Positions 62,380-64,000 of a DNA stretch of 64,000 bases are shown one piece after another. Within the stretch, counting starts at the first letter, position 1. The number at the start of each line of letters is the position of its first letter. The stretch is from NCBI GenBank assembly GCA_000171875.1, contig ABHI01000006.1, positions 1-64,000 of the forward strand, read 5' to 3'. The position numbers and the translations under genes are program-made. The notes below the pieces were generated by a model, which searched no databases, was not told the DNA's origin, and saw only the letters and a list, made by a program, of their open reading frames with translations. The DNA comes from Flavobacteriales bacterium ALC-1. GTDB lineage: Bacteria > Bacteroidota > Bacteroidia > Flavobacteriales > Flavobacteriaceae.

Positions 62380-63207
62380 TTAATCATTTTTGTGATTATT
62401 TATTTTCTCCCAAGCTTCTTTTGTAAGACTAACAAGTGTTTCTTTCTTTAAATCAAATAATGAAACATATGTGTCGCTTACAACAATATGCTGATTCCAT
62501 TCTACATAATCTTTATAAAGTAATAGCGTGCAAATATCTGTTGACGAAATAAATTCTGAATTGATATGTGAATGGACAGTTGATACTGTAGGGTTTTCTT
62601 TATCCTTAGATTTATATGGAAATTGAAGAATTGTATTATGAATTTTGAATTTATCTTTTAATTCATTTTTCTTATTGTAATTCAATTGATAATCATTACC
62701 AATGAGAACAACTCCGCTAATTTTAGGGCCGGTTAACACTAACACTTTTCGTTCTTTTTTATTAATTAAAGGAATAAAGTTTAGAGACGTATTGTTGTAA
62801 AATGAAAAGAATTCATCAGTATTTTTCTGAGCCTGTGTTCTGGCATCATTCAACATAGTTCTTAAGCTATTTTCAATAGTCTTAACTTTAGTATTAATAG
62901 TGTCTAATTTTATGGGTGCTGTTTTGGGAAGGCTATCAAATTGATAACGAATCAATACTTTATCCTCATTAAATCTATTAAAAAAGACGGTATTTATTTT
63001 ATGGTTTTCTGTCTCATAAGATAAATAGCCTCCAATTGAATCCTTTTTATTTTCAAAGTTAGCCAAAAAGTGATCAGTTCCATTCCAAGAACCTTTTTCT
63101 AAACGATATAGGAGTTTGCCTTCTTCTAAAATTTCATCAGTCTCTTTTTTTTGAGCAAAAAGAAAGCAATTTGTAAGAAGGAATAAAATTAAAAGTATAT
63201 TTTTCAT
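62380..63207 (-). CDS. Exported hypothetical protein
   Basis: A 275-residue protein with a signal peptide (about 1-18, ending CFLFAQ) and no recognised domain. The central part holds alternating strands with KVLVLTGPKISGVVLIGNDY (about 150-169); the distal part contains VHSHINSEF and then DICTLLLYKDYVEWNQHIVV. It is second in a three-gene minus-strand row (63217, 62380, 61846) with gaps of 9 nt. Function unknown. Confidence 0.75.
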   Translation of the reverse strand: MKNILLILFLLTNCFLFAQKKETDEILEEGKLLYRLEKGSWNGTDHFLANFENKKDSIGGYLSYETENHKINTVFFNRFNEDKVLIRYQFDSLPKTAPIKLDTINTKVKTIENSLRTMLNDARTQAQKNTDEFFSFYNNTSLNFIPLINKKERKVLVLTGPKISGVVLIGNDYQLNYNKKNELKDKFKIHNTILQFPYKSKDKENPTVSTVHSHINSEFISSTDICTLLLYKDYVEWNQHIVVSDTYVSLFDLKKETLVSLTKEAWEKINNHKND

Positions 63208-63216
63208 ATTGAATCT

Positions 63217-63624
63217 TTAATCGTTTGTAATTTGCTTTGCAGCCAAATATTTTCCGATAAAGAATCCGGCAATTGCTAAAATACCATCAGAAAGTGAAAA
63301 CCATAGTTCTTTAGGTAACATAAATATAGTAACAAAAGTAGCTATAAGCATTAATCCACCAGCAATATAAGACGGTATCATGCTTACTTTTGATATTTTA
63401 GCAGCGACAAACATACCAACAATAATGCCTAAAAAATGAGCTATTACGACAAAGGCTTTTGCACCTGTAGGTATTTTATCCATGTTATTTTTTATCCATT
63501 CCATATTTGATGGATCTGCACCTTCGGGAAGTGGAAATAAATTATGACCTAAAATAGATTCAAAGAGGTGTACCGTAAATCCAGCAATGACAATTCCGAT
63601 GATAGTGGCTAATACATTTTTCAT
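63217..63624 (-). CDS. Small four-helix membrane protein
   Basis: A 135-residue protein with four predicted helices (IGIVIAGFTVHLFE, AFVVIAHFLGIIVGMFV, YIAGGLMLIATFVTIFML, GILAIAGFFIGKYL) and a short periplasmic loop. A similar architecture appears in small Bacteroidota membrane proteins of unknown function. The first gene of the minus-strand row with the 275-residue protein and the NTF2-like protein. A stretch of about 180 nt upstream holds no other gene. Confidence 0.75.
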   Translation of the reverse strand: MKNVLATIIGIVIAGFTVHLFESILGHNLFPLPEGADPSNMEWIKNNMDKIPTGAKAFVVIAHFLGIIVGMFVAAKISKVSMIPSYIAGGLMLIATFVTIFMLPKELWFSLSDGILAIAGFFIGKYLAAKQITND

Positions 63625-63803
63625 AATAATAGAGTTAGTTAGTGGGTTTAAGTTACTAAAAATATTTTATGACTCTATTAGCCTTTTGTCTGCGATTTGA
63701 TATAGTGTTATTTTTAAATCTTAATTTTGGTTCGATTATGACTTCAATATTATGAAAAACATAGTACTTCGCATTTTCGAATTAACTAAGAATAAACTAA
63801 ATT

Positions 63804-64000
63804 TAATCAACTAACTCGTCTGTAATAACCAATCTATATTCAAATCGGTTACCCGAAGGTTCATTAAATACCCAAAGAGAATCATCAATGGGGCTTTGGT
63901 TATAGACTAATATAAAATTTTCACCCACCACTTTATAGAGCTTTATATTGTTAAAAATTGCAGATTCACTTGGTGATATGGGATCTGTAGTATTATTGAA
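63804..64000 (-). CDS. Partial C-terminal end of an unknown gene
   Basis: A minus-strand frame enters from beyond the window end and stops at 63804-63806. The visible 64 residues include SPSESAIFNNIKLYKVVGEN and the last 20 residues end TDELVD. No family recognised. It resembles the C-terminal part of an exported or soluble protein; the start and domain are outside the window. Confidence 0.5.

Overview
The window looks like a chromosomal segment of a marine-type Flavobacteriaceae (Bacteroidota). The signs are low GC, many Bacteroidota lipoprotein signals, three proteins with type IX secretion C-terminal sorting domains, TonB-dependent receptor and FAS1 families, and TAnnTTTG -7 promoter elements. 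No rRNA, tRNA, CRISPR array, IS element or recombinase gene was recognised.

Region 1 (1-13807) is the unusual part. Ten related imperfect inverted-repeat sites (R1-R10; most are 121-127 bp, R9 is 153 and R1 187) separate cargo genes that all read on the + strand. The start of each cargo segment (GTT plus 6-7 variable bases) is the reverse complement of that segment's own end (variable bases plus AAC). This holds over 9-10 bp for eight complete segments and 9 of 10 bp for the ninth, while segments differ from one another. That is the geometry of integron gene cassettes that pass through a circular form. Every site has an outer core, an unpaired 3-nt versus 6-nt spacer, a conserved stem with two invariant A/C mismatches that become G/T wobbles on the bottom strand, and usually a covarying central hairpin. 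I read this as the 3' part of an integron-like cassette array with its own attC-like family. Its recombinase and insertion platform would be expected left of base 1. Cargo includes small unknown proteins, a DUF6090-like membrane protein, four small or medium lipoproteins (one a TlpA-like thioredoxin), a 4.7-kb seven-gene redox/membrane segment led by a Crp/Fnr regulator, and a lipoprotein GH2 beta-mannosidase.

Region 2 (13.8-30.1 kb) returns to ordinary chromosome: a 2-oxoacid dehydrogenase E2, a GT2 glycosyltransferase, recR, a large T9SS-secreted BNR-repeat protein, an apparent SSS symporter / ASPIC lipoprotein / haloperoxidase operon, a CoA-binding protein, a TonB-dependent receptor, and an FkbM methyltransferase preceded by a possible small RNA locus.

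Region 3 (30.3-53.5 kb) is mostly housekeeping: an XRE regulator pair, sirtuin, TrmH-type methyltransferase, two VOC proteins, a DEAD-box helicase with an RG/RS tail, pyrG, yidC, a FAS1 lipoprotein, mnmA, two S8 proteases, nitronate monooxygenase, an ECF sigma factor, a MATE exporter and a PAP2 phosphatase.

Region 4 (53.5-64 kb) holds an overlapping three-gene envelope-glycan cluster (GT39, LAB_N-type, GT2), meaB, a DUF2911 protein, a sigma/anti-sigma-like/repeat-protein operon, an M23 peptidase and several small unknown proteins. All readings were made by eye; family names rest on motifs, not on database searches.
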